Positions 1-6,485 of a DNA stretch of 9,354 nucleotides are shown in pieces; position 1 is the first letter of the stretch, and every line of letters starts with the position of its first letter. Both the position numbers and the translations under genes were made by a program. The notes under the pieces were generated by a model. It saw only the letters and a program-made list of their open reading frames with translations, was not told the DNA's origin and ran no database searches. The stretch is taken from positions 1 to 9,354 of the forward strand of contig CAJOPQ010000088.1 of NCBI GenBank assembly GCA_905236445.1, in the 5' to 3' direction. This stretch comes from an uncultured Clostridia bacterium. Lineage in GTDB: Bacteria > Bacillota > Clostridia > Christensenellales > UBA1242.

Positions 1-2105
1 ACTTGAGTATATATGAGTCTATGCAGAAGGAATATGAAGGATTTGCTGGATCGGTTAGAAGATTACTAAAAGATGCAGAAACCAATAAAGAATTGCAAGA
101 TAAGATTATTGGAGTTGTAGCCAATTTAATTAAAGTTCCTGCAAAATATCAGACTGCTATAGAGATGGCTTTGGGTAATGCTGTGCAAAATATAGTTACT
201 GCCTCAGATGAGTTTGCCAAATATCTAATAAGATATTTGAAACAAAAGGAGTATGGACGTGTTACTTTCTTACCATTAAATTCTGTAAAGGTAAGGACCT
301 TTGACAACAGATATACATCTTATCTACACACTAAAGGAGTGTGTGGCATTGCTGCAGATTTAATAGAATATTCTAGTGATATCCAACCAGTAATTTTAAG
401 CCTGCTTGGTACGACTGTTATTGTTGAAGATGAGGACATCGCTGTATCATTGGCTAAGCAAACTGGATATTCGTTTAGAATAGTGACTCTAGATGGCGAC
501 ATAATCTCCACTCAAGGAAGCATTACTGGAGGAAGTAAGAAATCTCAGGGCAATAATCTACTAAGTAGAGAAACTGAAATTAATGATACTAAGGTGATGC
601 TAGCAAAACTTGATGAGGAATATGAGACTCTAAGTAAAAATATTGCGGATAAGCAGAATGTATATAATTCTAAGTTGGCAGAGTTAAATGACATAACTGT
701 AAGGATTCATAATATTGAGATAGAGTATGCTAAGCAGAACGAGATATATACAGGACTTAATAATAGCAAGATAATATTAGAGAGCGATGTGAGGAAGTAT
801 GATAGCAATATTGCCAAATATAATCAAATGCTTGTTAGTATTGATACTGAGTTATCAAAATATGAGTCCGAAACAAATGAGATAAATGATCCAAATATTA
901 CTTTGCATACCAATCAGAATGATTTTACTGTCCTTAAAACAAAGAGAGATCAATATTTGAGTGATATGACAGAATTAAGAGTGAATATTGCAGGTCTTGA
1001 GAGTGAAATTGTGGCTATCAATCAAGAAATAGATAGATTAAATGCAGAGTTAGGCAATATTACTAAAGCAAATCTTGAATTGAACAAGCAACTAAGTGTT
1101 AACAAAGCAATGCTTGAAGAGTATGAGAAAACAACCGATATTTCAACCATTGAGTTATCTAGTAGTAATTTGGAGCAAGCATTGCGACAAGAGAAGACAA
1201 AACTTGATGAATTAGAGCATTCAAAGGCAAAATTACAATCTGATCTTAGGTTCTATGATGAGGAAAGATTGCGACTTATTGAAGAAGTTAATAAATTACA
1301 AGATAAGAAGTATCAGCAAGATTTGGCATTGACAAAAGTAGATACGGATATAGAATCAATGCAAGAAAGAGTGTGGGACGAGTATCAATTGACTTATGCG
1401 AGTGCAATGCAATACAAGCAAGAAATGTTCGATCTTAAATCTGCAATGCCAGAAATTAATAGAATTAAAAAACAGATACAGGGCCTTGGCAACATTAATA
1501 TCAATGCAATTGAAGATTATAAATTGCTTCAAGAACGTCATGGTGCAATGTACGATCAGGCACAAGATTTGCTGGCAGCAGAGGCTGATATCAAATCAAT
1601 TATTAAGTCTTTGTCGGATGAGATGACTGAGATATTCTTGACACAGTTCGATAAAATTAATGAGAATTTCGGAATTATATTCAAAGAGTTATTTGGTGGA
1701 GGTCATGCAAGACTAGAGCTGTTGAAAGCAGATAGTGTGCTAGATGCGGGTGTAGAGATTATTGCAGTTCCTCCTGAGAAAAAATTAAATAGTACCAAAT
1801 TGCTTTCTGGTGGAGAGCAAGCATTGGTTGCAATAGCTATATTATTTGCAATTTTGAAATTGAAGCCAATGCCATTCTGTTTGTTAGATGAGATAGAGGC
1901 TCCACTTGATGAGGCAAACGTGTTTAGATTCGTTCAATATCTAAAAAAATATGCTGGCGAGACTCAATTTATAGTAATTACCCACAAGAAGCCAACAATG
2001 GAATATGCTGATTGTCTATTTGGAATAACTATGGAAGAAAAAGGTGTGTCTAAGGTTGTATCGGTTAAACTTAGCGATGCTGTTAAAATGGCAGAGGTGA
2101 AATAA
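1..2105 (+). CDS. smc: Chromosome partition protein SMC, C-terminal portion (5' end outside the window)
   Basis: This is the C-terminal roughly 700 residues of the SMC ATPase, which organises and segregates the chromosome as a dimer with ScpA/ScpB. The frame is open to the left edge (first full codon at base 3), so the TTG at 3 is not a true start and the Walker A head lies upstream. Residues about 25-165 of the visible part are the hinge (VVANLIKVPAKYQTAIEMAL, then a glycine-rich GSITGG stretch near 172). Residues about 190-540 are Glu/Lys/Leu-rich coiled coil. The C-terminal ATPase head follows, with signature LSGGEQ at 601-606, Walker B LLDEIE at 627-632 (D629, E630), the D-loop APLDEAN at 633-639 and the H-loop histidine H661. 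A full family member has about 1,180 residues, so about 40% is missing. It abuts ftsY directly, as in many Firmicutes, and is probably co-transcribed with it. No defect is seen in the visible motifs. Confidence 0.97.
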   Translation, partial: LSIYESMQKEYEGFAGSVRRLLKDAETNKELQDKIIGVVANLIKVPAKYQTAIEMALGNAVQNIVTASDEFAKYLIRYLKQKEYGRVTFLPLNSVKVRTFDNRYTSYLHTKGVCGIAADLIEYSSDIQPVILSLLGTTVIVEDEDIAVSLAKQTGYSFRIVTLDGDIISTQGSITGGSKKSQGNNLLSRETEINDTKVMLAKLDEEYETLSKNIADKQNVYNSKLAELNDITVRIHNIEIEYAKQNEIYTGLNNSKIILESDVRKYDSNIAKYNQMLVSIDTELSKYESETNEINDPNITLHTNQNDFTVLKTKRDQYLSDMTELRVNIAGLESEIVAINQEIDRLNAELGNITKANLELNKQLSVNKAMLEEYEKTTDISTIELSSSNLEQALRQEKTKLDELEHSKAKLQSDLRFYDEERLRLIEEVNKLQDKKYQQDLALTKVDTDIESMQERVWDEYQLTYASAMQYKQEMFDLKSAMPEINRIKKQIQGLGNININAIEDYKLLQERHGAMYDQAQDLLAAEADIKSIIKSLSDEMTEIFLTQFDKINENFGIIFKELFGGGHARLELLKADSVLDAGVEIIAVPPEKKLNSTKLLSGGEQALVAIAILFAILKLKPMPFCLLDEIEAPLDEANVFRFVQYLKKYAGETQFIVITHKKPTMEYADCLFGITMEEKGVSKVVSVKLSDAVKMAEVK

Positions 2106-2993
2106 ATGGGATTTTTTAATAAAATATTCGCTGGATTAAAGAAAACAAAAGATGCTCTAGCAAACAAAATAACTTCTATATTCCATGGTGAATTAGATGA
2201 CGAGTTCTTTGAAGACTTGGAATATACATTAATTTCTTCTGATATTAGCGTTGCTGCAACTGAAGAAATTATTAACAGTGTGAAAAAAAGTGCAAAGAAA
2301 CAAAAAATTAAGACAATTAATGAATTTAACAATGTTCTCAAAGAGTCTATGTTAGAGATATTGAATATTGAGAACAAAGATATGGAATATCCATGTGCTA
2401 TAACAATTGTTGGTGTCAATGGCGTTGGTAAAACAACTGCCATTGGCAAACTTGCACACTCATTCAAAAACGACAAAAAAAGTGTTGTTTTGGTCGCAGG
2501 CGACACATTCCGTGCTGCTGCTGCCGATCAATTAACTGAGTGGTCCAAAAGGGCAGGCGTAAGGATAGTAAAATACCAAGAGGGCGCTGATCCGGGTGCT
2601 GTTGTGTATGATGGATTGGAGAGTGCAAAAGCTAGGAAGGACGATGTTGTTCTAATAGATACTGCTGGTAGATTGCAAAATAAATCCAACCTAATGGAAG
2701 AACTAAGAAAGATTAATAAAGTAATAGACAAAACATGGCAAGGCAACAGACAGAATTATATTGTTCTGGACGCTACAACTGGACAAAACGCACTTAGTCA
2801 AGTAGAGATTTTTAATGAGATAATTCCATTAGATGGTATTATTTTGACTAAGTTAGATGGTACGGCAAAAGGTGGTGTAATATTCTCGATAATTAAGGAC
2901 TATAACATTCCTGTTAAGTATATTGGCGTTGGAGAGGGTATAGACGATCTACAAGTCTTTGACCCAAAACAATTCGTAGATTCGATAATTTAA
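2106..2993 (+). CDS. ftsY: Signal recognition particle receptor FtsY (SRP GTPase)
   Basis: This is the membrane-associated GTPase that docks the SRP-ribosome complex at the Sec translocon for co-translational insertion of membrane proteins. At 295 residues it is a compact FtsY: a helical N domain (about 1-90) and a G domain, without the long acidic A domain of E. coli FtsY. The SRP-GTPase motifs are all present: P-loop GVNGVGKTT (103-111), GDTFRAAA (132-139), DTAGR (185-189), TKLDG (248-252), and a C-terminal GVGEGIDDLQVFDP stretch. These favour FtsY over Ffh, which would carry a Met-rich M domain. The ATG directly follows the smc stop codon. Its Shine-Dalgarno sequence AGAGGTGA (2093-2100) lies inside the smc coding end, 5 bases before the start, so translational coupling with smc is likely. 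I saw no clear terminator after it. Confidence 0.97.
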   Translation: MGFFNKIFAGLKKTKDALANKITSIFHGELDDEFFEDLEYTLISSDISVAATEEIINSVKKSAKKQKIKTINEFNNVLKESMLEILNIENKDMEYPCAITIVGVNGVGKTTAIGKLAHSFKNDKKSVVLVAGDTFRAAAADQLTEWSKRAGVRIVKYQEGADPGAVVYDGLESAKARKDDVVLIDTAGRLQNKSNLMEELRKINKVIDKTWQGNRQNYIVLDATTGQNALSQVEIFNEIIPLDGIILTKLDGTAKGGVIFSIIKDYNIPVKYIGVGEGIDDLQVFDPKQFVDSII

Positions 2994-3047
2994 TGCACAA
3001 TTATTTTTATTTATTGCGAAATATTTAATAATTTTATCGAGTTTTTA

Positions 3048-3077
3048 TTGTAAAATATAACTAATATCTGTTATAAT
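3048..3077 (+). promoter_or_regulatory. Predicted sigma-A-type promoter for secG-ruvX-DUF1292
   Basis: A -35 box TTGTAA (3048-3053) and a perfect -10 box TATAAT (3072-3077) are separated by 18 bases. The -10 is preceded by TG at 3069-3070, which makes it an extended -10. Transcription would start near 3084, giving a leader of about 22 bases before secG. The rest of the 112-base gap after ftsY is featureless AT-rich sequence. Confidence 0.7.
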
Positions 3078-3105
3078 GCTATAAAAGACAAAAAAAGGAG
3101 AAGAA

Positions 3106-3423
3106 ATGTTAAAAGGTTTAATTAATGCAAAGAGTATGCCGGTTTGGATAGAAACTTCTTTCCCAATCATTCAAATTGTTTTGCTTAGTTTGATTGCGAT
3201 AAGTTCTGTACTAATAATTTTTGCAGTATTGAAGAAACCTTCTGATCCAGAGGGTGGAACAAATGCAATTACTGGCATTAGTGATTCTTATTATATGCAC
3301 AATAAGTCTAATACCAAAGAAGGTAGATTGGAGAGATTAATAATAATTTCGCTTGTTTGTATCTTCGTATTTACAATTCTATATTTTGTTTTGCAGTTAA
3401 TCCTTAATTCTTTTGCTGGTTAA
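3106..3423 (+). CDS. secG: Protein translocase subunit SecG
   Basis: This is a small membrane protein of 105 residues read as SecG, the non-essential third subunit of the SecYEG translocon that aids SecA-driven export. Two hydrophobic helices (about 19-43 and 77-102) flank a polar loop. The loop has the form seen in Clostridia-type SecG: a glycine-containing segment ending in NAITGISDSYY, then HNKSNTKEGRLERL leading into the second helix. The classic Gly-rich QSGKGGGL-type segment is replaced by KKPSDPEGGTNAITG. An N-terminal extension of about 15 residues makes the protein longer than the usual 70-80. The start is well supported: SD AAAGGAG (3094-3100), 5 bases before ATG, behind a good promoter. 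It lies between ftsY and ruvX and probably leads the ruvX-DUF1292 transcript. The call rests on helix topology and the loop motif, so an unrelated two-helix protein remains a minor alternative. Confidence 0.83.
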   Translation: MLKGLINAKSMPVWIETSFPIIQIVLLSLIAISSVLIIFAVLKKPSDPEGGTNAITGISDSYYMHNKSNTKEGRLERLIIISLVCIFVFTILYFVLQLILNSFAG

Positions 3424-3457
3424 GACAACGGCGAATGTGGGGGATAAATAATAGATA

Positions 3458-3880
3458 ATGGACAATAATTATTATCGTATAATGGCTATAGACTATGGCG
3501 ATGTAAGAATTGGAATAGCGATTAGTGATTTGACTAGAACTATTGCTAATGGTCTTGAGAATTATGTTAGGATAGACTTAGAAAAAGATGTGGAACACAT
3601 TATTGCTTTAGCAAAAGAGAATAATGTTAAGGTGGTTGTATTTGGTTTGCCATACAATATGGATGGTACAGAGAGCAATCAGACATTGAAAACTAAAGAT
3701 TTTGCTAAGATTATTGAAGAAAAATCAGGACTAAAGGTTGATTTCCAAGATGAAAGGTTAACTTCGCTTATGGCGGAGAGAATGCTGATAAATGCAGATG
3801 TCTCAAGAGCAAAGAGAAAGACTGTGTTAGACAAATTGTCTGCAACAATAATATTAGAAGATTATTTAAAACAAATTTAA
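3458..3880 (+). CDS. ruvX: RuvX/YqgF family Holliday-junction resolvase-like nuclease
   Basis: This 140-residue protein has the RNase H-like fold of the YqgF/RuvX family, whose members are implicated in Holliday-junction resolution and, in E. coli, 16S pre-rRNA 5' processing. Visible family motifs are IDYGDVRIGIAISD (11-24, acidic D12), GLPYNMDGTES (63-73), DERLTS (98-103) and a C-terminal KLSATIILEDYL segment with D125. Length is normal for the family. An in-frame TAG at 3452-3454 limits the start to the ATG at 3458 or the one at 3482. The first is preferred because family proteins usually carry a few residues before the first motif. The only SD-like run, GTGGGGG (3437-3443), is 14 bases before that ATG, which is long. 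It is followed after 26 bases by a DUF1292 gene, an arrangement also seen in Bacillus (yrrK-yrzB), which supports both calls. Confidence 0.94.
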   Translation: MDNNYYRIMAIDYGDVRIGIAISDLTRTIANGLENYVRIDLEKDVEHIIALAKENNVKVVVFGLPYNMDGTESNQTLKTKDFAKIIEEKSGLKVDFQDERLTSLMAERMLINADVSRAKRKTVLDKLSATIILEDYLKQI

Positions 3881-3906
3881 GTATATAAATAAAGGAGAAT
3901 GAGAAA

Positions 3907-4221
3907 ATGGCAGAGGAAAAGTCACCTGTAGAATTATTGTTAGATGAGAACAATAACGACAATATCAAACTATATGATGAGAAAAACAATTGTGTAGAAT
4001 TTGAGCAAATTGCAACTATACCAATGAACGATAAAATCTATGTAATATTGAAACCAGTTACTGCAATGGAAAATGTTGCTGAAGATGAGGCAATTGTGTT
4101 CGAGATTCAAGAGATAGATGATGAGGATTGCCTAGTTGTTGTTACAGAGGACAAAGTGATAGATAAGGTATTTGCTGAATACTATGCAATGCTAAAAGCT
4201 GAGGGAATTGACGTTGAATAA
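3907..4221 (+). CDS. DUF1292 family protein (YrzB-like), function unknown
   Basis: This is a 104-residue acidic cytoplasmic protein of the DUF1292/YrzB family, whose biochemical role is not established. The family pattern is visible: LYDEKNNCVEFEQIATIPMN (about 22-41), where a Gly-Glu-like turn precedes a FE strand; then YVILKPV (about 44-50); then an acidic linker; then VFEIQEIDDEDCLVVVTEDKVIDKVFAEYYAML towards the end. There is no signal peptide or membrane segment. The start is clear, with SD AAAGGAG (3891-3897) 9 bases before ATG. It lies 26 bases after ruvX and ends two bases before a hairpin terminator, so it is the last gene of the secG-ruvX transcript. Association with ruvX is conserved in Firmicutes, which suggests a linked but unknown role. 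Confidence 0.88.
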   Translation: MAEEKSPVELLLDENNNDNIKLYDEKNNCVEFEQIATIPMNDKIYVILKPVTAMENVAEDEAIVFEIQEIDDEDCLVVVTEDKVIDKVFAEYYAMLKAEGIDVE

Positions 4222-4222
4222 C

Positions 4223-4275
4223 AAAAAATCTCACTTATTGTGTTAATTATTTAATTAGAAAAGTGAGATTTTTTT
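4223..4275 (+). terminator. Intrinsic terminator after the DUF1292 gene
   Basis: A perfect 14-base inverted repeat (4223-4236 and 4261-4274) is built on the core TCTCACTT / AAGTGAGA. The left arm begins with six A and the right arm ends in a run of seven T (4269-4275). The 24-base loop is AT-rich. Because an A-run precedes the stem, it could also work on the opposite strand, though no gene there needs it. Confidence 0.9.
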
Positions 4276-4293
4276 AAAAAGTGTATAAAATAC

Positions 4294-4323
4294 TTTTCAA
4301 TTATGTCGATAATGTTGTAAAAT
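4294..4323 (+). promoter_or_regulatory. Possible promoter for the exported-protein gene
   Basis: A -10-like TAAAAT (4318-4323) has a weak -35-like TTTTCA (4294-4299) 18 bases upstream. It sits between the terminator and the next start, where a promoter is required if the terminator works. The boxes match the consensus only in part. Confidence 0.45.
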
Positions 4324-4354
4324 CTAAGTGAAGTAATTTCGCAATGGAGGGAAA

Positions 4355-4942
4355 ATGAGCACAAGGAAAAAATTGATTATAGCTATCATTGCTATGTCTA
4401 TTATCTTAGTTGCTATACTATCTGCGCTTGTTGTTGTGCTCGTTGAAAATGAGCAGAAAGCATATTCTAGCGTCAATATTGAATACACATCCGATAGTAT
4501 AACTGCAACTGCTAGTGCTAACTTTATTATTGATGGTACAAGAACTCCATTTACAAATTTAGGAGTTAGTACAGTAAATTTCGTGGCAGAGAATACTACT
4601 AGTGGAACTCTTTATACAGATGGTTATACAAATTCTACAAGACAACTTGACAGTACTCAAAATCAACTTGTATTTGAATTTATTTTTCAAAATACAGCTA
4701 GGGATGTTAATATGAGGATTGCTCTTAACACATTGCCTAGTACAACAAATTACAGTATAAAATATTTATTATCAACAACTCAAATGACCAACTTTCCACT
4801 GAGCTCATCTATTACAACATATTCTACGACAACTTTGAATGCTGGTGCACGCCTATATATCTATGTTATTGCAGATGTTACAGATATAACTGAAGATGCT
4901 ACTCTTTCGGGAAATTTTGTTTGGAATCTGTCAAGAGTTTAA
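4355..4942 (+). CDS. Unrecognised membrane-anchored or secreted Thr-rich protein
   Basis: I do not recognise a family for this 195-residue protein. It begins with a short basic stretch (RKK, 4-6) and one strong hydrophobic helix (about 7-30), so it is either a lipid-independent N-terminal membrane anchor or an uncleaved/cleaved signal sequence. No lipobox cysteine follows; the protein has no cysteine at all. The outer part (about 36-195) is rich in threonine (about 29), serine and asparagine and has alternating polar/hydrophobic strands, consistent with an extracellular beta-sandwich. Segments such as LVFEFIFQNTARDVNMRIAL and ARLYIYVIADV recall the strand pattern of TasA/camelysin-type surface proteins, but this is impression only. 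The start has SD GGAGGG (4346-4351), 3 bases before ATG. The gene has its own terminator and a possible promoter, with a terminator upstream, so it is a monocistronic unit within a housekeeping cluster. Confidence 0.85.
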   Translation: MSTRKKLIIAIIAMSIILVAILSALVVVLVENEQKAYSSVNIEYTSDSITATASANFIIDGTRTPFTNLGVSTVNFVAENTTSGTLYTDGYTNSTRQLDSTQNQLVFEFIFQNTARDVNMRIALNTLPSTTNYSIKYLLSTTQMTNFPLSSSITTYSTTTLNAGARLYIYVIADVTDITEDATLSGNFVWNLSRV

Positions 4943-4950
4943 AGTATTAT

Positions 4951-4980
4951 AAGACATATCATTAATGATATGTCTTTTTT
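4951..4980 (+). terminator. Intrinsic terminator after the exported-protein gene
   Basis: A perfect 24-base palindrome (4952-4975; arms AGACATATCA and TGATATGTCT, central TTAA) is followed by six T ending at 4980. It begins 9 bases after the stop codon. No T-run is present on the other side, so it points only downstream. Confidence 0.93.
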
Positions 4981-5012
4981 GTAAAAAAGAATATCAAATA
5001 TATCATTTCTGT

Positions 5013-5041
5013 TTGTAAATTTAACAAATCTTTAGTAAAAT
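5013..5041 (+). promoter_or_regulatory. Predicted sigma-A-type promoter for frr
   Basis: TTGTAA (5013-5018) and TAAAAT (5036-5041) are separated by 17 bases, just after a strong terminator and just before frr. The -35 box is identical to that of the proposed secG promoter. Transcription would start near 5048, leaving a leader of about 34 bases to the preferred ATG at 5082. Confidence 0.6.
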
Positions 5042-5081
5042 GATTCTTGTAAATCAAAAATAAATGGAGAATAAGTTATTT

Positions 5082-5651
5082 ATGAATATAGAAGAAATAA
5101 ATATGTATATTGATTCATATAAAGAAGACGTTAACAAAGCCTATGATCATCTAATTGAAGAAATGTCAACAATAAGAGCAGGAAGGGCTAATCCAAAATT
5201 GGTTGAGCGTATTATGGTTGATTATTATGGAACGCTTACACCTATCAATCAAATGGCAACAATATCTGTTCCAGAAGCAAGAATGCTTGTTGTTTCTTTG
5301 TGGGATACGAGCATGATTAAGGCAGTAACTAAAGCAATAAATGAGGCAAATCTTGGTGTAAATCCTAGTGATGACGGCAGGGTTATTAGATTGGTTTTTC
5401 CACAACTGACAGAAGAGAGAAGAAAAGAATTTGCTAAAGAAATATCTAAAATGACAGAAAATTGTAAAGTTGTGTGTCGTAATGCAAGACGTGATGTCCT
5501 TGATGTATTTAAGAAAATGAAGAAAGATAACGAGCTTACAGAAGATGAGTTGGCAAAGCTGGAGAAAGATGTTCAGAAGATTTTAGATGATATTTCTACA
5601 TTAATTGACAAATCTTGCGATCAAAAACAAAAAGAAATCATGACAACATAA
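5082..5651 (+). CDS. frr: Ribosome recycling factor
   Basis: This is the ribosome recycling factor, which with EF-G splits the post-termination ribosome into subunits. Family motifs are clear: MSTIRAGRANPKLVERIMV, then YYGTLTPINQMATISVPEAR, NLGVNPSDDGRVIRLVFPQLTEERR, and a C-terminal three-helix-bundle strand ending in QKQKEIMTT. The coding frame also opens at ATG 5064 (adding MENKLF), but that codon has no ribosome binding site. The ATG at 5082 has GGAG (5066-5069) 12 bases upstream and gives 189 residues, close to the usual 185, so it is preferred. A third ATG at 5103 would shorten the first helix. The gene stands alone between a promoter and the uppS leader. The usual upstream partner pyrH is not in the window; the exported-protein gene takes its place. 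Confidence 0.95.
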   Translation: MNIEEINMYIDSYKEDVNKAYDHLIEEMSTIRAGRANPKLVERIMVDYYGTLTPINQMATISVPEARMLVVSLWDTSMIKAVTKAINEANLGVNPSDDGRVIRLVFPQLTEERRKEFAKEISKMTENCKVVCRNARRDVLDVFKKMKKDNELTEDELAKLEKDVQKILDDISTLIDKSCDQKQKEIMTT

Positions 5652-5694
5652 TGCATTATCAGTTGTTTTATTATTTATAATTTATTTTTTGTTG

Positions 5695-5776
5695 TATAAT
5701 AGATTTTGTTGACAAAGAGATAACAATCAACATATCTATGAATTATAACAAAATTTATTTTTTAAGGTGGATTTAA
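5695..5776 (+). promoter_or_regulatory. uppS leader: -10 box, inverted repeats and ribosome binding site
   Basis: A perfect TATAAT lies at 5695-5700 without a good -35. A perfect -35-like TTGACA lies at 5709-5714 without a good -10 at normal spacing, so the promoter is not settled. The leader holds an 8-base perfect inverted repeat ATTTTGTT/AACAAAAT (5703-5710/5747-5754) and an overlapping 6-base one TGTTGA/TCAACA (5707-5712/5727-5732); the two cannot form together. A T-rich stretch follows the first. The SD AAGGTGG (5764-5770) is 7 bases before the TTG start. Confidence 0.4.
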
Positions 5777-5777
5777 T

Positions 5778-6482
5778 TTGAGTGCAGATTTAAAAGTTCC
5801 AACACATATTGCTTTTATAATTGATGGCAACGGTAGGTGGGCAAAAAAGCGAGGGCTTCCAAGAAACGCTGGTCACAAAGCGGGATTTAATAATTTAAAA
5901 AGAATTGTAAAGCATTGTTTTGAACTTGGTATAAAATATGTATCAATATATGCTTTTTCAACTGAGAATTGGAATAGGCCGAAGTCAGAGATTGATGGTC
6001 TAATTGATATTTTCAGGAAAGAATTCAAAAAAGAAAATTTTGTGCAAGATTATCCAGATGTAAAGTTGAATATTATGGGAGATTATCATAAGTTTCCTGA
6101 TGATTTAGTCAATAATGCAGATCAAGTTATTAAAGAAACTGCCCATAACAGCGAATGTGTGTTAAATATTGGTATCAATTATAGTGGAAAAGATGAGCTT
6201 GTGTATGCAATAAATCGTATAATAAAAGATGGAATTAAGACTGTTGATAGATCAGTTGTGGATAATTATATATATACTGCTGGTCAACCAGAGCCAGACT
6301 TTATTGTGAGAACAAGTGGTGAGCAACGTTTAAGCAATTTCATGCTGTGGCAATGTGCATATAGCGAACTTTATTTTCCAGATACATTATGGCCAGATTT
6401 TAACAAAAAAGAATTATTAAAAGCATTAAAAGAATATAACAATCGAAATAGAAGATTTGGAGCAATTAAAGAGGAAAAATAA
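5778..6482 (+). CDS. uppS: Isoprenyl (undecaprenyl) diphosphate synthase, cis-type
   Basis: This cytosolic cis-prenyltransferase extends farnesyl diphosphate with isopentenyl diphosphate to make undecaprenyl diphosphate, the lipid carrier for peptidoglycan and other wall polymers. At 234 residues it is of normal length. Signature motifs are HIAFIIDGNGRWAKKRG (10-26, with the catalytic D16), a SIYAFSTENWNRP block, and RTSGEQRLSN (178-187), followed by FMLWQCAYSELYFPDTLWPDF. The start is TTG at 5778, chosen because SD AAGGTGG (5764-5770) sits 7 bases upstream and no in-frame ATG or GTG precedes the first motif. The stop is 3 bases before cdsA, so the two are surely co-transcribed. The uppS-cdsA pairing is the classic Firmicutes order. 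The product could be a shorter or longer prenyl chain than C55, but the neighbourhood favours UppS. Confidence 0.96.
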   Translation: MSADLKVPTHIAFIIDGNGRWAKKRGLPRNAGHKAGFNNLKRIVKHCFELGIKYVSIYAFSTENWNRPKSEIDGLIDIFRKEFKKENFVQDYPDVKLNIMGDYHKFPDDLVNNADQVIKETAHNSECVLNIGINYSGKDELVYAINRIIKDGIKTVDRSVVDNYIYTAGQPEPDFIVRTSGEQRLSNFMLWQCAYSELYFPDTLWPDFNKKELLKALKEYNNRNRRFGAIKEEK

Positions 6483-6485
6483 CAA

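Noticed and set aside
1356..1626. Open frames on both strands inside the smc coiled coil
   Set aside because: They overlap intact smc coding sequence, have no ribosome binding site and give no recognisable protein.
1964..2506. Long reverse-strand open frame (180 codons) across the smc-ftsY junction
   Set aside because: It lies fully antisense to two well-conserved genes with intact motifs, and its translation is a low-complexity Leu/Ser/Phe-rich product typical of a shadow frame.
2994..3047. Possible terminator after ftsY
   Set aside because: The sequence is AT-rich with T-runs, but I found no stable stem before them.
5709..5749. TTGACA (5709-5714) with TATAAC (5744-5749) as a uppS promoter
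   Set aside because: The spacer would be 29 bases, too long for a sigma-A promoter.
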